Below are positions 1 through 10,987 of a DNA stretch of 44,118 nucleotides, piece after piece. The notes under the pieces were generated by a model. The model was not told the DNA's origin and made no database searches. It saw nothing but the letters and a program-made list of their open reading frames with translations. The DNA lies in the NCBI GenBank assembly GCA_900660155.1, contig CABFPE010000052.1, forward strand, positions 1,989,537 through 2,033,654, written 5' to 3'. The position numbers were made by a program, and so were the translations under genes. Each line of letters begins with the position of its first letter. Positions within the stretch are counted from its first letter, which is position 1. Origin of the DNA: Hofstenia miamia. Taxonomy: Eukaryota; Xenacoelomorpha; Acoela; Hofsteniidae.

Positions 1-639
1 GCTACATTTTCCTCAGGTTTTATACAAATGTTTAACTATTACCTGCCTTTGTTTACAATAATCAGATGTCAACGTAGTTTAACATGATTGAATTCTTTTC
101 CCTTGCAAAATTAAAGTTGAGCAACAATAAGCACCATCAAGGGGACATCAAACTAGCAATAGTAACCTAAGATCGAAAATAGCTACTAATGTCATAGTGA
201 CGTAATAATACAAAGTAAAATTTTAAAAGAATAAAATCAACAAAATCCCCGAGCAACTCTACACTAAGCCCTGGTGTTACATGTGGATTTGACTGAAAAA
301 TCTAAATTAATTGAAGCATTGCAATTGTCTGAAGCAGATCATAAGACTCTCATTGGGCTTGTTACTTCAGCTATCATCAAGATTTATAGAGAAGTAATCA
401 ACTTCAAAAACTTATGCAGCTTCCTTTCTGTTGAAGGCAATTAAATCTGCAGCATCACTCATGGTAAATTGGGGACATAATTTCCAAAAAATGTTGGTAA
501 GACTAATATTGAAGGTCTAGGTCATAAGTGTATCTTATTTTTCAAATTAAAGCTAAAGTTATATACTTTCTAGTCTGAAGTTAGTTTTCTGAAAGAAATT
601 TTCAAATAGACAACAATTTTGAAATGAAAGTTTGTGATT
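1..639. other. No recognised gene
   Basis: This is AT-rich sequence. The only mildly notable item is an open stretch of 58 codons at 268-444 (+), beginning just after a stop codon and containing the residues VDLTEKSKLIEALQLSEADH. It has no start codon, no clear splice sites and matches no family I recognise. It could be a decayed exon or chance. Confidence 0.3.
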
Positions 640-1200
640 CAGCAGCATCTGAAAAAGAAAAAAGAAGTGCAATAATCATGATGGGAAAACACTTAAATTT
701 AAATGTTCATCAAATAAACATTGGATAGATATGCAGAGACCAAAAAACTGGCTTCCATAATGGTGTGGGCCACAGTATTGTCTGAGGGGAGGTCTCCTTT
801 GGTATTTGTTGACCATTGAATCAAAATAAATGAAGAGGTTTATGTGAGATATGTCTTAGAACATGCTCTGGTACCATGAACTTACACTAAGAACTCCAAT
901 AGAGATTAGACCTTTCAGCAAGACAGGGTAACATCACATACTTCAAGGATCATTGTCCCTGGTTTTTGACTACAGATGAATGGCCACTGTCTTCACCAGA
1001 TTTGAATGTGCTGGACTATTATGTGTTATCTGTTTTGGAAAAGGAAGTGTGTGCTACCCCAGCAATGTCTGTGGAGGTCTTAAAGAAAGAATTGAAGAAA
1101 GCTTGGTTAGAAATTGACTTAGGCCTGTTATCATGTCCAAAGGTGACCATTTTCAATAAATGCTATTTTTTTCAAATTGGTATTGTTCATCTTTCATTGT
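640..1200 (+). mobile_element. Mariner-like transposase relic
   Basis: This is a decayed transposase of the IS630/Tc1/mariner superfamily (cut-and-paste DNA transposon, RNase H-fold nuclease). Visible blocks in order are: residues like KCSSNKHWIDRYAETKKLAS and then MVWATVLSEG around 700-785, the strand before the second catalytic Asp; QQD with HTS at about 914-940; and WPLSSPDLNVLDYYVLSVLE at about 980-1040, where the third catalytic residue is Asp. This last block and the following KELKKAWLEIDLG resemble DD37D-type mariners. The spacing between the second and third Asp is only 30 residues here, so some coding sequence has been lost. Several stops and frame changes separate the blocks, and the N-terminal DNA-binding part is not recognisable. 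No inverted ends were found. It is certainly inactive. Confidence 0.8.
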
Positions 1201-1290
1201 GAAGAATGTGTTTACTGAAAAAACTGTTTTGTTTAATTTTAATAAATGTATATTTCTTTAACAGTATTTTCTGAACACATTGTATTTGTT

Positions 1291-1990
1291 TATATGGCCT
1301 ATGAAAAAAATATTAAGAATAAAAAAATGTTTTTTCTAACTGCAAAACTAATTTGCCAGTTGCTAGACATCCTGATTTTACACATTGAAAAAAGGGCGAT
1401 TCAAAGTCTTTTTCACTGGCAAAAAACTGAAATATTTTGAGAAAACATTTTACAATCTGTGAGGAAAATGCAACCACCCCTGAATGAAAAAACCTTAACT
1501 CAGATGTCAACTAGCGTTTGCTGCTGCAAATGTTCATTTTCTTCCATTCTCAAAAGTTTCAAACACATAGAGATGCAGCTGTTGCCTTATTTGAAGCAAC
1601 TGTGTAAGACAAGATTAAACTAAATTTGATCTAAGAATACAGTTTCAATGAAATTGTGGAAAGGGCTGATATTCTGAATGAAAGACTTTTTCAACTTGAG
1701 CCATCCCAAGTGATTGTAGGTGGCTAAACTCTATCTTATTGTTAATGCAGATATCAAGAGAGTCATTTCAAATATCATATATATGCTTTCATCACTATTT
1801 CAAAATTTATTGGTGCTTCATTCAAAATATTATATGACAATTTCATAAAATATAAAACTCATAAATGTTTGTAATCATTTGTTTTGTACAAAATTCTAGC
1901 ACATTTCAACCTATTGTTATAAGCAATTTTCATTGATTTCATCCTCTACAGATATCACATGTGCCACATTATCATAGTGAACCAATGTCA
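1291..1990. other. No recognised gene
   Basis: This is AT-rich intergenic sequence downstream of the mariner relic. I see no coding signature, RNA gene or structured repeat in it. Confidence 0.4.
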
Positions 1991-1994
1991 AAAC

Positions 1995-2265
1995 AAGGTT
2001 TTTGAGTCAAGTTTGAGTTACTTGGTTTGAGCTTTTGCTTTTCAATTTTGAGTTTGAGTATTTTTTTGAAGAAAATTCCAAATTTAATTGAGTTTTTTCT
2101 AATTTCAAGTTTCTTGATAAAGAAACTGAAATGTAAAATAATTAAATTTTTAGTGTATTTTTGAGTAGATTTTCAATTGAGTTTGAGTTTGAGTCTTAAT
2201 GATTTCTTTTTCAATTTTTCCAATTAAGTTTTATGAGCTCATTCAAGTTCCAGTTCTTAGCTTTC
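1995..2265 (+). repeat. Degenerate GAGTTT word tract
   Basis: The word GAGTTT and close variants (GAGTCAAGTTTGAGTTACTT, CAATTGAGTTTGAGTTTGAG) recur irregularly in the same orientation over about 270 bp, mixed with poly-T. It is not a clean tandem repeat with a fixed period. Similar word tracts of other sequence occur elsewhere in the window. In many genomes such tracts belong to non-autonomous hAT-like elements, whose ends carry clustered short motifs. That link is inference here, since no inverted ends were found. Confidence 0.55.
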
Positions 2266-2389
2266 TGAGACATGAAAATAATGTGTCTAACAAGCCTTCA
2301 GTCTCATAGGGATTCTTGAAAATTCATATACAGTTAAGTTTTCTGGTAAATCACAATGGATTTCACCAAATACCTCAAATGAACTGAAA

Positions 2390-3053
2390 AGTTTATGCAC
2401 AGAAATAGAAAATACACCAATTCTCAACTATTCACAAAAACAGAATTTAAAACAGAAATCAAGAATAGAATTGAATACATTTAAACAAAATAAAGATATT
2501 TTGATTATACAAGATGACAACACTGTATTAACTGGTTAAAAGCTACATCCAAGATGACTGGGATTTCCTTTGATGGTTTACATTACAGTCCTTTACAGAA
2601 GAAAACATTAACTTCAATTTTCGCAACTTTTGATATAGCATTTTGTTTACCAAATGTTGATATATAAATTGGTACACTTGCATTGAAAGTTTCTTTAGAA
2701 AAATTTCATGAATATATAGACATACTAGATTTCAATCACCAAAAGGAATACATTTTAACATCAATCCAATGAATTTTACACTAACAATTATTTCAAAGAA
2801 AATAATAAAACCAAAACATTTAAGCAAATTAAAGGGGTGGCAATGAGACAACCTGAAATCTCTCTATGCTACAATAACAATAGGATATTTAGAAGAAAAA
2901 TACTTGTATCTGAAAAATAGAAAAAATTTTTTGCAAAATCAGGCTACCTTATTTTATTGAAGAGTGAAAATGTTATTTAGATGATTGATACTTTAAATTC
3001 CCAAAAGAATTAGATATTGTACTTTTTCATAAAATTTTAAATGAATTGGATAT
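2390..3053 (+). mobile_element. Penelope-like RT fragment, first part
   Basis: This is a relic of a Penelope-like retroelement reverse transcriptase. Recognisable pieces on the + strand are FKQNKDILIIQDDN (about 2482-2523, like the N-terminal block that precedes the RT core), ATFDIAFCLPNVDI (about 2627-2668, like the FDV..LFTNVP block), LALKVSLEKFHEYIDILDFN (about 2677-2736) and FKQIKGVAM (about 2820-2846, the hallmark YKQ..G.AMG motif). The fragment is interrupted at its 3' side by an 868-bp element (3054-3921), beyond which the same element appears to resume. The copy is old and broken, with several breaks. Confidence 0.75.
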
Positions 3054-3921
3054 TACCCATGTAGCCACCACCAGTGGTTCACTGGTGGAGAATGAGTGGC
3101 ATGGGCGGCCACCAGTTCCCACCAGTGGACCACTGGTGGGGAAGCAGTGGCAGGAGTGGCAATTACAGCCACTCATAGCCACTAGTGGACCACTGGTGGA
3201 TAAGTAGTGGCAGTAGTAGCAATTTCAGCCACTCATAGCCACCAGTGGACCACTGGTGGACCACTAGTGACATATGATTTACTCTTAATCATAAATAATA
3301 TATGAGCTAATGCTTGCTAGTAAAATATTATTCATTATTATGCTCTCTTAGATCTCATAAACATATAAAATTCATTGTGAAGAGCTTTTTTGCAATTTTC
3401 TGTTTGTAAAAATTATAAGATATATACGCAGAATGAAATTTCAAAATAATTTTTCACGATTATTCGTGGACCTTGAAATCAATGTCTACATGAGTACATA
3501 AAATTGGGCAAAATATATTTTTAATTATTGGAAAAAATAATGTTTAAAAATTGCAATTTCTTTGGAAATTGAAAATTAAATCTAAATTGGGCATTTTTAT
3601 GTGCTTGTTGTTATTGCTTATAATAAAAATTCATTATACTTTCCATTGTCAATCTTAATTCAATGTAAATTATGAGCTTGCTAGCATTTCCTTCAACCCT
3701 TTGTTGTTTAAACTCTATTAATATAAAAGTTTGCTTTTGCTACATTTGAGACATTGCTCTAATGCTTAAATCATGTTTTTGCCACCAGTGGCCGACCAAT
3801 TAGCCAACAGTGGACCACTGGTGGTCCACTAGTGCACGGGTGGCCAAAACCCACCTGTTGGCCCACCGTATCTGCCACTGGTGGACCACTGGTGGTCCAT
3901 CAGTATTTGGCTACGTGGGTA
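3054..3921. mobile_element. Non-autonomous element with hairpin-word ends
   Basis: This 868-bp element is bounded by short inverted repeats, TACCCATGTAGCC at 3054-3066 and GGCTACGTGGGTA at 3909-3921 (12 of 13 positions pair). Both subterminal regions are packed with the complementary words CCACCAGTGG and CCACTGGTGG, usually joined by one base so each pair can fold into a near-perfect 10-bp hairpin. Left copies are at 3068-3088, 3119-3139, 3179-3199 and 3239-3259. Right copies are at 3782-3791, 3804-3824 and 3875-3895. The centre (about 3271-3780) is plain AT-rich DNA with no open frame. It lies inside a Penelope-like RT relic. No target-site duplication is obvious. The hairpin words are probably transposase-binding sites. 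A hAT-like origin is a guess. Confidence 0.75.
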
Positions 3922-4097
3922 GTAATTCTCTAAAATTTACAATGAAACTCTAAAATATACCTGAATTCTTAGACATCTCATAAATATTAACAAAAACCGA
4001 AATGGAAAATGAAATACTATATAAGAATACCAATATACATAACTATCGGAACTGATCTTCATCTCAACAAAGACATGTAAAAATTAGTATTCCATAC

Positions 4098-4101
<4 letters not shown>
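3922..4101 (+). mobile_element. Penelope-like RT fragment, second part
   Basis: After the 868-bp insertion, the + strand again shows pieces typical of the region downstream of the Penelope-like RT core. EFLDIS is at about 3965-3982, and the segment that follows resembles the conserved Tyr-Lys..Asn-Thr and Ser..His blocks (about 4018-4085). It ends against a (TA)n tract. It is old and broken, and is taken as part of the same copy as 2390-3053. Confidence 0.6.
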
Positions 4102-4142
<41 letters not shown>

Positions 4143-4149
4143 TATATAT
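4102..4149. repeat. (TA)n microsatellite
   Basis: An almost pure TA repeat of about 48 bp with one phase slip. It lies exactly where two Penelope-like fragments of opposite orientation meet. Confidence 0.95.
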
Positions 4150-4478
4150 GGAATATGAAATGCATAGGCCTGAGTTTGTTGTTTTTAGAGTCAAAATGGT
4201 TCATAATGATAATTAAATTTGTGTATCGTAACATTCCATTCCATTGTAAATTGAATTTTTGTTAGCATGTTGTTTAGATAATTGATGAATTGTTTGCATC
4301 AACCTTACTGTTAAAAATTGCAAATATGTCATCTACATACCGATAGTAGCATTAAAGAGTAAATAAGGTTGATGTATTTATGAAATCTTTTTCTAAAAAT
4401 GCATTTTAAATATTGATATTGTTGGCCATTCCATTGATTTGATGATAAAGTACACCATCACATAAAAAATGGATATTC
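4150..4478 (-). mobile_element. Inverted Penelope-like RT core fragment
   Basis: Read on the - strand, this segment contains DGVLYHQINGMA (about 4451-4416), the hallmark (Y)xQ..G.AMG block, followed by CYYRYVDDIFAIFNSKVDAN (about 4353-4294) carrying the catalytic YVDD. Further on there is FTMEWN (about 4237-4220). The block order is right for a Penelope-like RT. It covers the same protein region as the + strand fragment at 2390-4101 but faces the other way, so it is a second, partial copy or an inverted duplication. It is broken. Confidence 0.85.
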
Positions 4479-4485
4479 ATGCAGC

Positions 4486-4790
4486 ACATATTCAACAACA
4501 AAATTCTTATCCCTAAGAAATTAGTTTCTTCTGTAATTTACCATTATGAATGTGATGATTGCAATAAATCATACGTCGGGGGAAACTAAGACTTTTAAAT
4601 TCTTAAATATACTTACATCACCATGAAATCAAGGAAAAAAATTTTAAGATATTACTAAGATCAAAACATCATAAAATGGGTAAACAAATTTTTATTGAAG
4701 CTGCAAACAAAGAATAGTTACTTAATAAACAACGCAAGATAACATCAATAATTCCAAATCTATAATGCATGCAGTATATTTAGGATTTCC
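4486..4790 (+). mobile_element. Penelope-like GIY-YIG nuclease fragment
   Basis: The + strand carries remnants of the GIY-YIG endonuclease that follows the RT in most Penelope-like elements. Pieces seen are LVSSVIYHYECDDCNKSYVG (about 4519-4578), with the Cys-x-x-Cys knuckle and a Y-V-G match to the YIG half of the motif; a His-rich segment LHHHEIKEKN (about 4613-4642); and a tail resembling the family's conserved C-terminal stretch, FIEAANKE (about 4690-4713). It sits immediately beyond the inverted RT piece but in the opposite orientation to it. It is an old relic with several breaks. Confidence 0.8.
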
Positions 4791-4864
4791 TTTACACTGT
4801 AGTTAATATTTATTTACCGCATTTGTTATGCTGACGATGATTCTAAATTTTAAGTTTTTAACTG

Positions 4865-4866
<2 letters not shown>

Positions 4867-4922
<56 letters not shown>
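4867..4922. repeat. (TA)n microsatellite
   Basis: A pure TA repeat of about 56 bp, followed by a short TA/CA-rich tail. Confidence 0.95.
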
Positions 4923-4927
<5 letters not shown>

Positions 4928-5800
4928 TGTATATATACATTTACAATAATCATAAATATCCTCACTTAGTTCTTTAGTGCGGAATGAATTACCAGAAAGT
5001 TTTGTAAACTTTTTTATTAAAATGTCGATTTTATAAGCTATCATGAAAATATCATTGACTATAGAAACCCTATTGAATTTCCAACTTGGTTCTTTCAGAT
5101 TCTTGCTAATTCTGTGTTAATTCTTATCAAAATAGTGTCAAATAGATTGTAAATAAATTTAGTTTGATTCTTTAAAATCTAACATTGGAATATATAGATT
5201 TGTACATTATTACTTCAAAAAGCAAGGATCAAATTTAATTATAATTAGAACATTGAATTAAAAACCGAAAATTAAAAAAACCTGTCTGAAAATATCAAGA
5301 AATTAAATGTGTATGTGCAAATGTCTAGTGTCTTCCGTGCAAATTAGTTTTCTTAATTTTACTAACACATAAAATATCGTATGTAAATTAGTTAAGAGGT
5401 TGCAAGAACCTGAAATTATTTCAAAGTTTAAATTGGTGACCATTCCAATGGAAATGTTCGAACTTGCCAGTTAAATAACTCAAATAAATTCCATTTCATA
5501 TTAGAATATCAATTAGATTAAAATAATACAGAAAGATTAAAGCAGAAGCGTCATACGCTTAAATTAGACTGACTGCTTATTCACGATATGATTTCTGATT
5601 GGTTATGTGATTGCATAAATGTTTTGAACAACACAAGCAATTTATTTCTTCTGGAAGGTAATATTCTAAAATATTTCTGTGACAAATTTCTTTCTAAATG
5701 CAAATTATAAACCTATATCTACTTTTTTAAGTAATGCACTACCCGACTTAGAACATAGAACATATGAGTCACTTGAATAAGACAGTATTCTTATTTCACC
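4923..5800. other. No recognised gene
   Basis: AT-rich intergenic sequence. No open frame, RNA gene or repeat structure is recognised. Confidence 0.4.
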
Positions 5801-5801
5801 A

Positions 5802-6020
5802 CTAATATATCACGTCAAGATTCATTGTAAAGGAATTATCAATTTGATCAGCATGCAGCATCATTGTTATGACTTGAGCCTGAACAAACTCTGATATTTC
5901 TGCTTTCTTTGGTATAAGATCAAATATTGTCTCACCACACACATGATTCAATAGCAATGAAATTTTCAACAGAACGGATATGAAGAAATGCTTGGCATAA
6001 TGATTTAGCATAATTGCCAA
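5802..6020 (-). pseudogene. Possible Tc1-type HTH fragment
   Basis: This is a 72-codon frame on the - strand. Its segment PKKAEISEFVQAQVITMM resembles the first helix region of Tc1-like transposase N-termini, where a Lys-Lys..(I/L)S.F...QI pattern is common. The rest of a helix-turn-helix and all catalytic blocks are missing. There are no inverted repeats around it. This may be a short transposon relic or a chance open frame upstream of the receptor gene. Confidence 0.2.
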
Positions 6021-6246
6021 TTACATCATAGTTGTCATCATCAATTAAAATATTTTTTGAAATTTTAGTTTATCAAAGAAAGCATATTTGCAAAATTCAA
6101 TCATTATAGCAATAAGCTTTCAGCACATGTACATAATTTGCTATATATTGCTTTTGTTCTCAAATATTGGCTGCCGCGTTCTATTTTAATAGATGCAATG
6201 TAATAAAATTTATTTTGTAATAATGTATAGTTATTTAGTAAATACT

Positions 6247-6262
6247 TTTTAGATACATAGAA
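6247..6262 (+). promoter_or_regulatory. Splice acceptor-like site before GPCR 1 start
   Basis: The stretch CTTTTTAGATACATAGAAATG places a TTTTTAG acceptor-like site 11 nt before the ATG at 6263. The pseudogene copy has TTTTAGATGCTTAGAGATG at the same place, and gene 3 has TTTTAGAAATG. The conservation suggests a 5' UTR intron or a spliced-leader acceptor. No upstream exon was identified. Confidence 0.5.
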
Positions 6263-7642
6263 ATGCAACCACTGAATAATTCTTTACTCGAAGATTACTT
6301 TGAATATAAATTGGCCAACTATCTCAGCATACTCAGTTTAATCATTTGTGCTGCAGGAACGATTTTAAACGTTTTATGCTATTTAGCTGCTGGCAAGTTA
6401 AACCTTTGCAATTCTTCAATAACTTTGATAAGATGTCAAGCAATTTGGGACAGCATGAGTATTATTTCTGATGGGCTGGTTGGTTTTGGAGAAGCTATGT
6501 TTCAATTTAAACTGGCAGATTTCAACAATTTTCTTTGCAAGGTACCTAAACGAATATTGAAACTATATGAGTAAATTGTTGTCAAGACCCTTTACTTCAA
6601 AATTTCAAATTTCTAGTTTGTTCATGGAATTATTTACTTTTAAAAACATTGTTTTGTATAGTATAAATTTTGCTATACAATAGCCATAATTTTGTTCTTA
6701 AATAAAGCTGAAATTTGTCATTAGTAAAAGCAGTAAAAATTTTTTTGCTAACAATAATAAATTATGTGCATTATTTGCAGGTTTATGAAATGAATATTAT
6801 TTCAAGAAGCAACACATTGAAATTTATTATTCTGAATAAAATCACTGAAACATAGGAATCACAATTTTAAGATATTTGACTATTTAAAATATCAATATAT
6901 TACACGACTATAAATTTTATTAAAATCGTTATTGTAATCACTTATTTCCAATTGTGCAGGCCTATTTTTGAATGTGTGCATTATATAATTAATTAAACCT
7001 ACCTTTAATTGTATGTAAATTCTGAATTCTTAGATGCAACATTTTCATGGGTGGAGCAGTACTATTTCAGCATTTTTACATATGACGTGCTTGGCTCTAG
7101 ATAGAGTGATAGGAATAAAATTTCCTCTATGGTACAGAACTCATGGTAAACCAAGATTGGCTCATCGAATAAGTTTTTGCATAGTCATACTTAGTTATAC
7201 AATATGCTCCCCCAATTTGTGGAAATTTACAATTATCAAATCTTCTTGTGAATTGAAAGGAAGTGCATTATTTTTGTTCTGGTATACTAATGTTCACATA
7301 ACATTTTTTGCTTTTGTACTGCCTCTTACAGTATTGTTCATTTCTAATGGGTATTTCATCTATTCACTACACAATAGAAAACAGAGTGATTCCTCTGAGA
7401 GAAAATTGACAATAATGTTATTAGGCAATAGCATTGTATTTTGTATATTAATTTTTTCAAGTGTTGTTCTCAATTCTATAGATGTGAACTACACTCCTAA
7501 ATCTTTACATGACCGTGCTATTCTTATATTAGTAGATCAGATACAGAATGCATTAATGATAACAAATTCTTCAATAAATTTTATTTTATATATGACCTGT
7601 GGCTCAATGTTTCGCAAAGCTTTTTTGAAAATATTTATCTAA
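6263..7642 (+). CDS. Class A orphan GPCR (gene 1, two exons)
   Basis: This is a seven-transmembrane receptor of the rhodopsin-like class, probably peptide-sensing, acting at the plasma membrane through G proteins. Exon 1 is 6263-6541 and exon 2 is 7034-7642, with a GT..AG intron of 492 bp in phase 0; the spliced product is 295 residues. Seen: N-glycosylation site NNS (5-7), TM1 about 20-43, TM2 about 54-77 with CQAIWD, disulphide Cys92 at the base of TM3, DRV in place of DRY (116-118), ECL2 Cys165, TM5 Pro190, and NFILY (275-279) in place of NPxxY, followed by an FRKAF helix 8. The usual TM4 Trp and the TM6 CWxP motif are absent. Loops and tail are very short. The tail pattern NSSINFILY recalls FMRFamide-type receptors, but the ligand is unknown. 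The start is supported by alignment with the two paralogues and a conserved acceptor-like site just upstream. Confidence 0.85.
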
Positions 7643-8640
7643 ATTCCTTAATTTATAGTTTTCTGATTAACGAACGCACATATTTAATTAATAGCACCAT
7701 GACAATTATTTTGAGTGAAAATTTATATTCAATATGCACTGAAAATTTTCATTAAGATGATCTTGCAATTCAGAATTAAACCTTGTTAATTGAAATGTAA
7801 ACACTATTCTAAAATATGCATATTTGTAAACAATGTTTTTCATCTAGGCTTATGAGATATTATCATGTACTATATTGGAGATGTAAAATTGATGTATTAT
7901 AGTAATTGTCATAAATATTTAATCAACTCTGCTAACCTCATTCACATTTAATGAAATTCATACACATGCTCTATTCATAAATATACATATTATTATTTAT
8001 GTATTTATACATTTATGTATTTTATTAGCAATGAAGCTACAAAGTATGAGAACCAAATTTTAATTGTTGTGCAAGTAAATTTTCTCTTAATCTTTTTAAG
8101 TTTTCTAAATTTGGGAGTGCTTCATATATTTGTGTAAATTTGTTCTATTCATTTTTGTTCATTATTCGTGTTATATTTATACAATTATTTGCTCTTTTGT
8201 TGTATTTAAAATATTTGTTTAAAATTGCACATAAGTATTTTAATTAGGCTACTGTATGCGTTCATATGGCATGGTGATAGAATATTTATTCTGAATTAAG
8301 TCATCCACTTCATATTTGTTAACATTAAATGAATGATAGCAGTTAAATATCTTGTATATTTGATTTTGTTGTTCAACACACATGTTGTTTTAAAATATTT
8401 CTATGTTGTCAAATGACATTCCTTTAGTAAACGTCTTTATTTGCTTTAGATATACAAAAGCTATTGAAATTTTTTGTACCTTCTTCCGTAAAAAACCATA
8501 TAAATATAATTTGATATCTATATCCACTCCAAAATATATGTTCTTATCAGATGTCGCATTTACTGAAGAATAATATGAAACTTTAAAGATTAAATTTCTA
8601 TATTTAGTTGGATGTAAAATTAAGAACATGAAACTTCACC
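7643..8640. other. 3' flank of GPCR 1; no other gene recognised
   Basis: AT-rich sequence. An open frame at 8390-8629 (-) shows no domain or composition that marks it as a gene. No convincing polyadenylation signal could be assigned to the receptor gene. Confidence 0.35.
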
Positions 8641-8646
8641 CATTCT

Positions 8647-8760
8647 TATATATATATATATATATCCCATTGTAAGATATTTTGACCGGTTTCAACCGGC
8701 GCCCAGAATTTGATATTTGCGACTCGATGAGGACACCTTCTCAGCGCTAAGGGAAAAGAC
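8647..8760. repeat. (TA)n plus GC-rich element tail
   Basis: A short TA tract (8647-8665) abuts a sharply GC-richer stretch containing the hairpin CCGGTT-TC-AACCGG (about 8684-8697) and GACTCGATGAGGACACC. Read on the - strand, the GC-rich part would precede the TA tract, as retroelement tails often precede a microsatellite. A Penelope-like or LINE 3' tail is possible but not shown by any coding motif. Position 8872-9126 has an 84-codon frame without recognisable domains. Confidence 0.35.
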
Positions 8761-9104
8761 ACAAAATGTTAATGGTTAAGAAAATTATATTTTAAATTTG
8801 ATTGTTTTTCAAGTTTAAAAAGTATGCAACTCATCAGTGCAGAGTAAGAGTCTAGATAAGTTGGTAAAGTCTTGCTTCCCTCAAGACCACAACTGCTTCA
8901 ACACCATCTTTTTTTTAATAGATTACGATTTTCATTAATAAACTGCTGCCGTAGAGAAGTTAAGCTCACAAATAGTTTGCGGGCAATTCGGCAGAGATGC
9001 GGAAACTGGAATGATTTAGATTTCCAGAATTTTAAGGACTTTACGTATTTATATTACAACGCATTCAATGTAGAACAATGTGATATGCATTGTACAGGAC
9101 TATA

Positions 9105-9757
9105 CAGTGCCGGTCATAAGTATTAAAACTAAGACATTAATCTTCACAAATATTTTGTGCAAATATAAACATAATGATTTTTAACACTACATTCAATTTT
9201 GGCATTATGAATTCAAATTTTCGTGCATTTTTTATAAAAAATTTAGTTTTCATCCTATCCCCCTAAAAACTATATCCATAAATATACACGGCAAATTATG
9301 ATGGAAAAAACGAATTCATTGTGAAGAATTTGGATTATTCTAAAATTTTTGCATAAATACATTCCGTGGTCTCGAAAAAATTACCAATCAAATTTTGATA
9401 ACATCCCATTACTTTGATTGAATTTACCTCAAAATTTATGATATAATACGAACTTTACAAATTTTCGCTCTTAACATTTCCACAATTTTCTGAATAAATT
9501 CATGCAAAAATTTAGAATAAACTGAATTTTTGGCCCTGAATTTGAATCATTCACTTTTATTTACCTAGCATGTATATTTATGGCAGTATTTTTCGCAGGA
9601 GCATGGCAGAAAAACTAAATTTCTGATAAAAAATTTTCATGAAAATTTGAAGTCACAATGACAAAATTGAGCGAATTGGAAAAATCAAAGTTATTGTGTT
9701 AGCCATTGCAGAAATAAATTAAGAAGATGAGTGTCTCAATACTTATGGTGAGCACTG
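9105..9757. mobile_element. Foldback (long inverted repeat) Tc1-like element
   Basis: A 653-bp element is flanked by TA on both sides (9103-9104 and 9758-9759), as Tc1/mariner insertions are. The left end reads CAGTGCCGGTCATAAGTATT and the right end in reverse complement reads CAGTGCTCACCATAAGTATT. The pairing continues far inward with mismatches and small gaps: CAATTTTGGCATTATGAATT pairs with CAATTTTGTCATTGTGACTT, then CCATAAATATACA occurs in both arms, then a TTATTCTAAA..TTTTTGCAT segment in both arms. The whole element is therefore close to one large imperfect palindrome, with arms of roughly 250-320 bp. There is no open frame. It is a non-autonomous element that would depend on a Tc1-like transposase. 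Confidence 0.8.
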
Positions 9758-10723
9758 TACATTTCAGTAAAATCAGAAAATTACCTGTATCCAAAAATTT
9801 GTAGCAGACTGGTAGGTATTGCCAATGCAAATTTGGCGGTAGCTGTCAAAATTTGGACATTTAAACCGCTATATGTGCATGTAATTTAATTGCAAAAATA
9901 AATTCAATTATATCACCAATCCAATATATATAATTCACATTCAATATATTTTAAGTACTAACTACTTTCATTTCAAAACAATAAAGTGAAGACAAGCAAT
10001 TCTGTTGCTAGCAAATTTAAACACAGAGATTTGGATATTAAAAAAATGCCGTTAAAAATAAAAATCATGCCCTTACCGACGAATATTGGCGGGCCAACTC
10101 AGTGTCCATATTTGTCGTTGCATTTTCGATTACTTTCTTAAAATATAAAGAACTTTCAAAATGCTGTCTAGAAATTCTGGTATTGTGTACATGTACTGTC
10201 TGAAATCTTCAGAATATTCCTTTTAACAATTAAAGCATATAGCTTTCTCCATGTGTAAAGATAGTGACTTAGATAATTTTTACGGTCATCAACGAGAGAG
10301 AAAAATCTATAATACTACAATAATGGACTCGATTTTGTTGTGATTCTATACACTCTTTTGCATTTGTGTTACCATGCTTTGAATGTGCTTATAATATTAA
10401 ATGGTTAATTAATTGGTGTCATATGCTAAAATTGTGAATAAAAATCATTTTACCAATATGTATAATGATCACATTTATTATTTATTTCATTTCTAAAATA
10501 TTAAAAACACAAAATATGGTTTGCTTAAAGATTATTTATTAATTAAATATCTAATACAGTTCATTGAAATCCACGTGCATACCACGGACAGTTTCCTAGT
10601 TTGATATTAATAATAACACGGGGCTTAACTACTGGTGATTCGAAACAAATATTTTATCGCATCCTAATCGCAGTTCTCTTTAATAGGCCAAATTAATAGC
10701 ATCACCCGGCATGAAAAAAAATC
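9758..10723. other. No recognised gene
   Basis: AT-rich sequence with two small GC-richer patches (GCCAATGCAAATTTGGCGG near 9820 and ATTGGCGGGCCAAC near 10090) that may be decayed repeat ends. No coding or RNA gene signature is seen. Confidence 0.35.
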
Positions 10724-10760
10724 CTGACCTGACCCGACCGGCCGATCGGATTGCCATATA
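10724..10760. repeat. GACCCG-type word tract
   Basis: A short cluster of the word GACCCG and variants (CTGACCTGACCCGACCGG), embedded in AT-rich DNA and clearly GC-richer than its surroundings. A related tract lies at 26565-26670. Confidence 0.4.
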
Positions 10761-10987
10761 TCCACACACAATTGTATTGTCTTTAATACAAACTACTTTT
10801 AATTTTCTTTCAATAACTATTCCGCAGCACCTTAAGACTTTCGATGCATATTTTAGAATGACAATATGAAGCTTAGAAGAACAAACGATTGCAGAGAACT
10901 TTCTCGAAATCTTATTATGCATGAAAAATTTGAAAATCTTTAAAAAATATATATTCTCCAATCCATTTCAAAAAATGAAAATTTATA

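Noticed and set aside
8676-8760. Possible hammerhead ribozyme near GATGAGGACACC
   Set aside because: The catalytic core CTGATGA is not present and no matching GAAA plus stem arrangement could be drawn.
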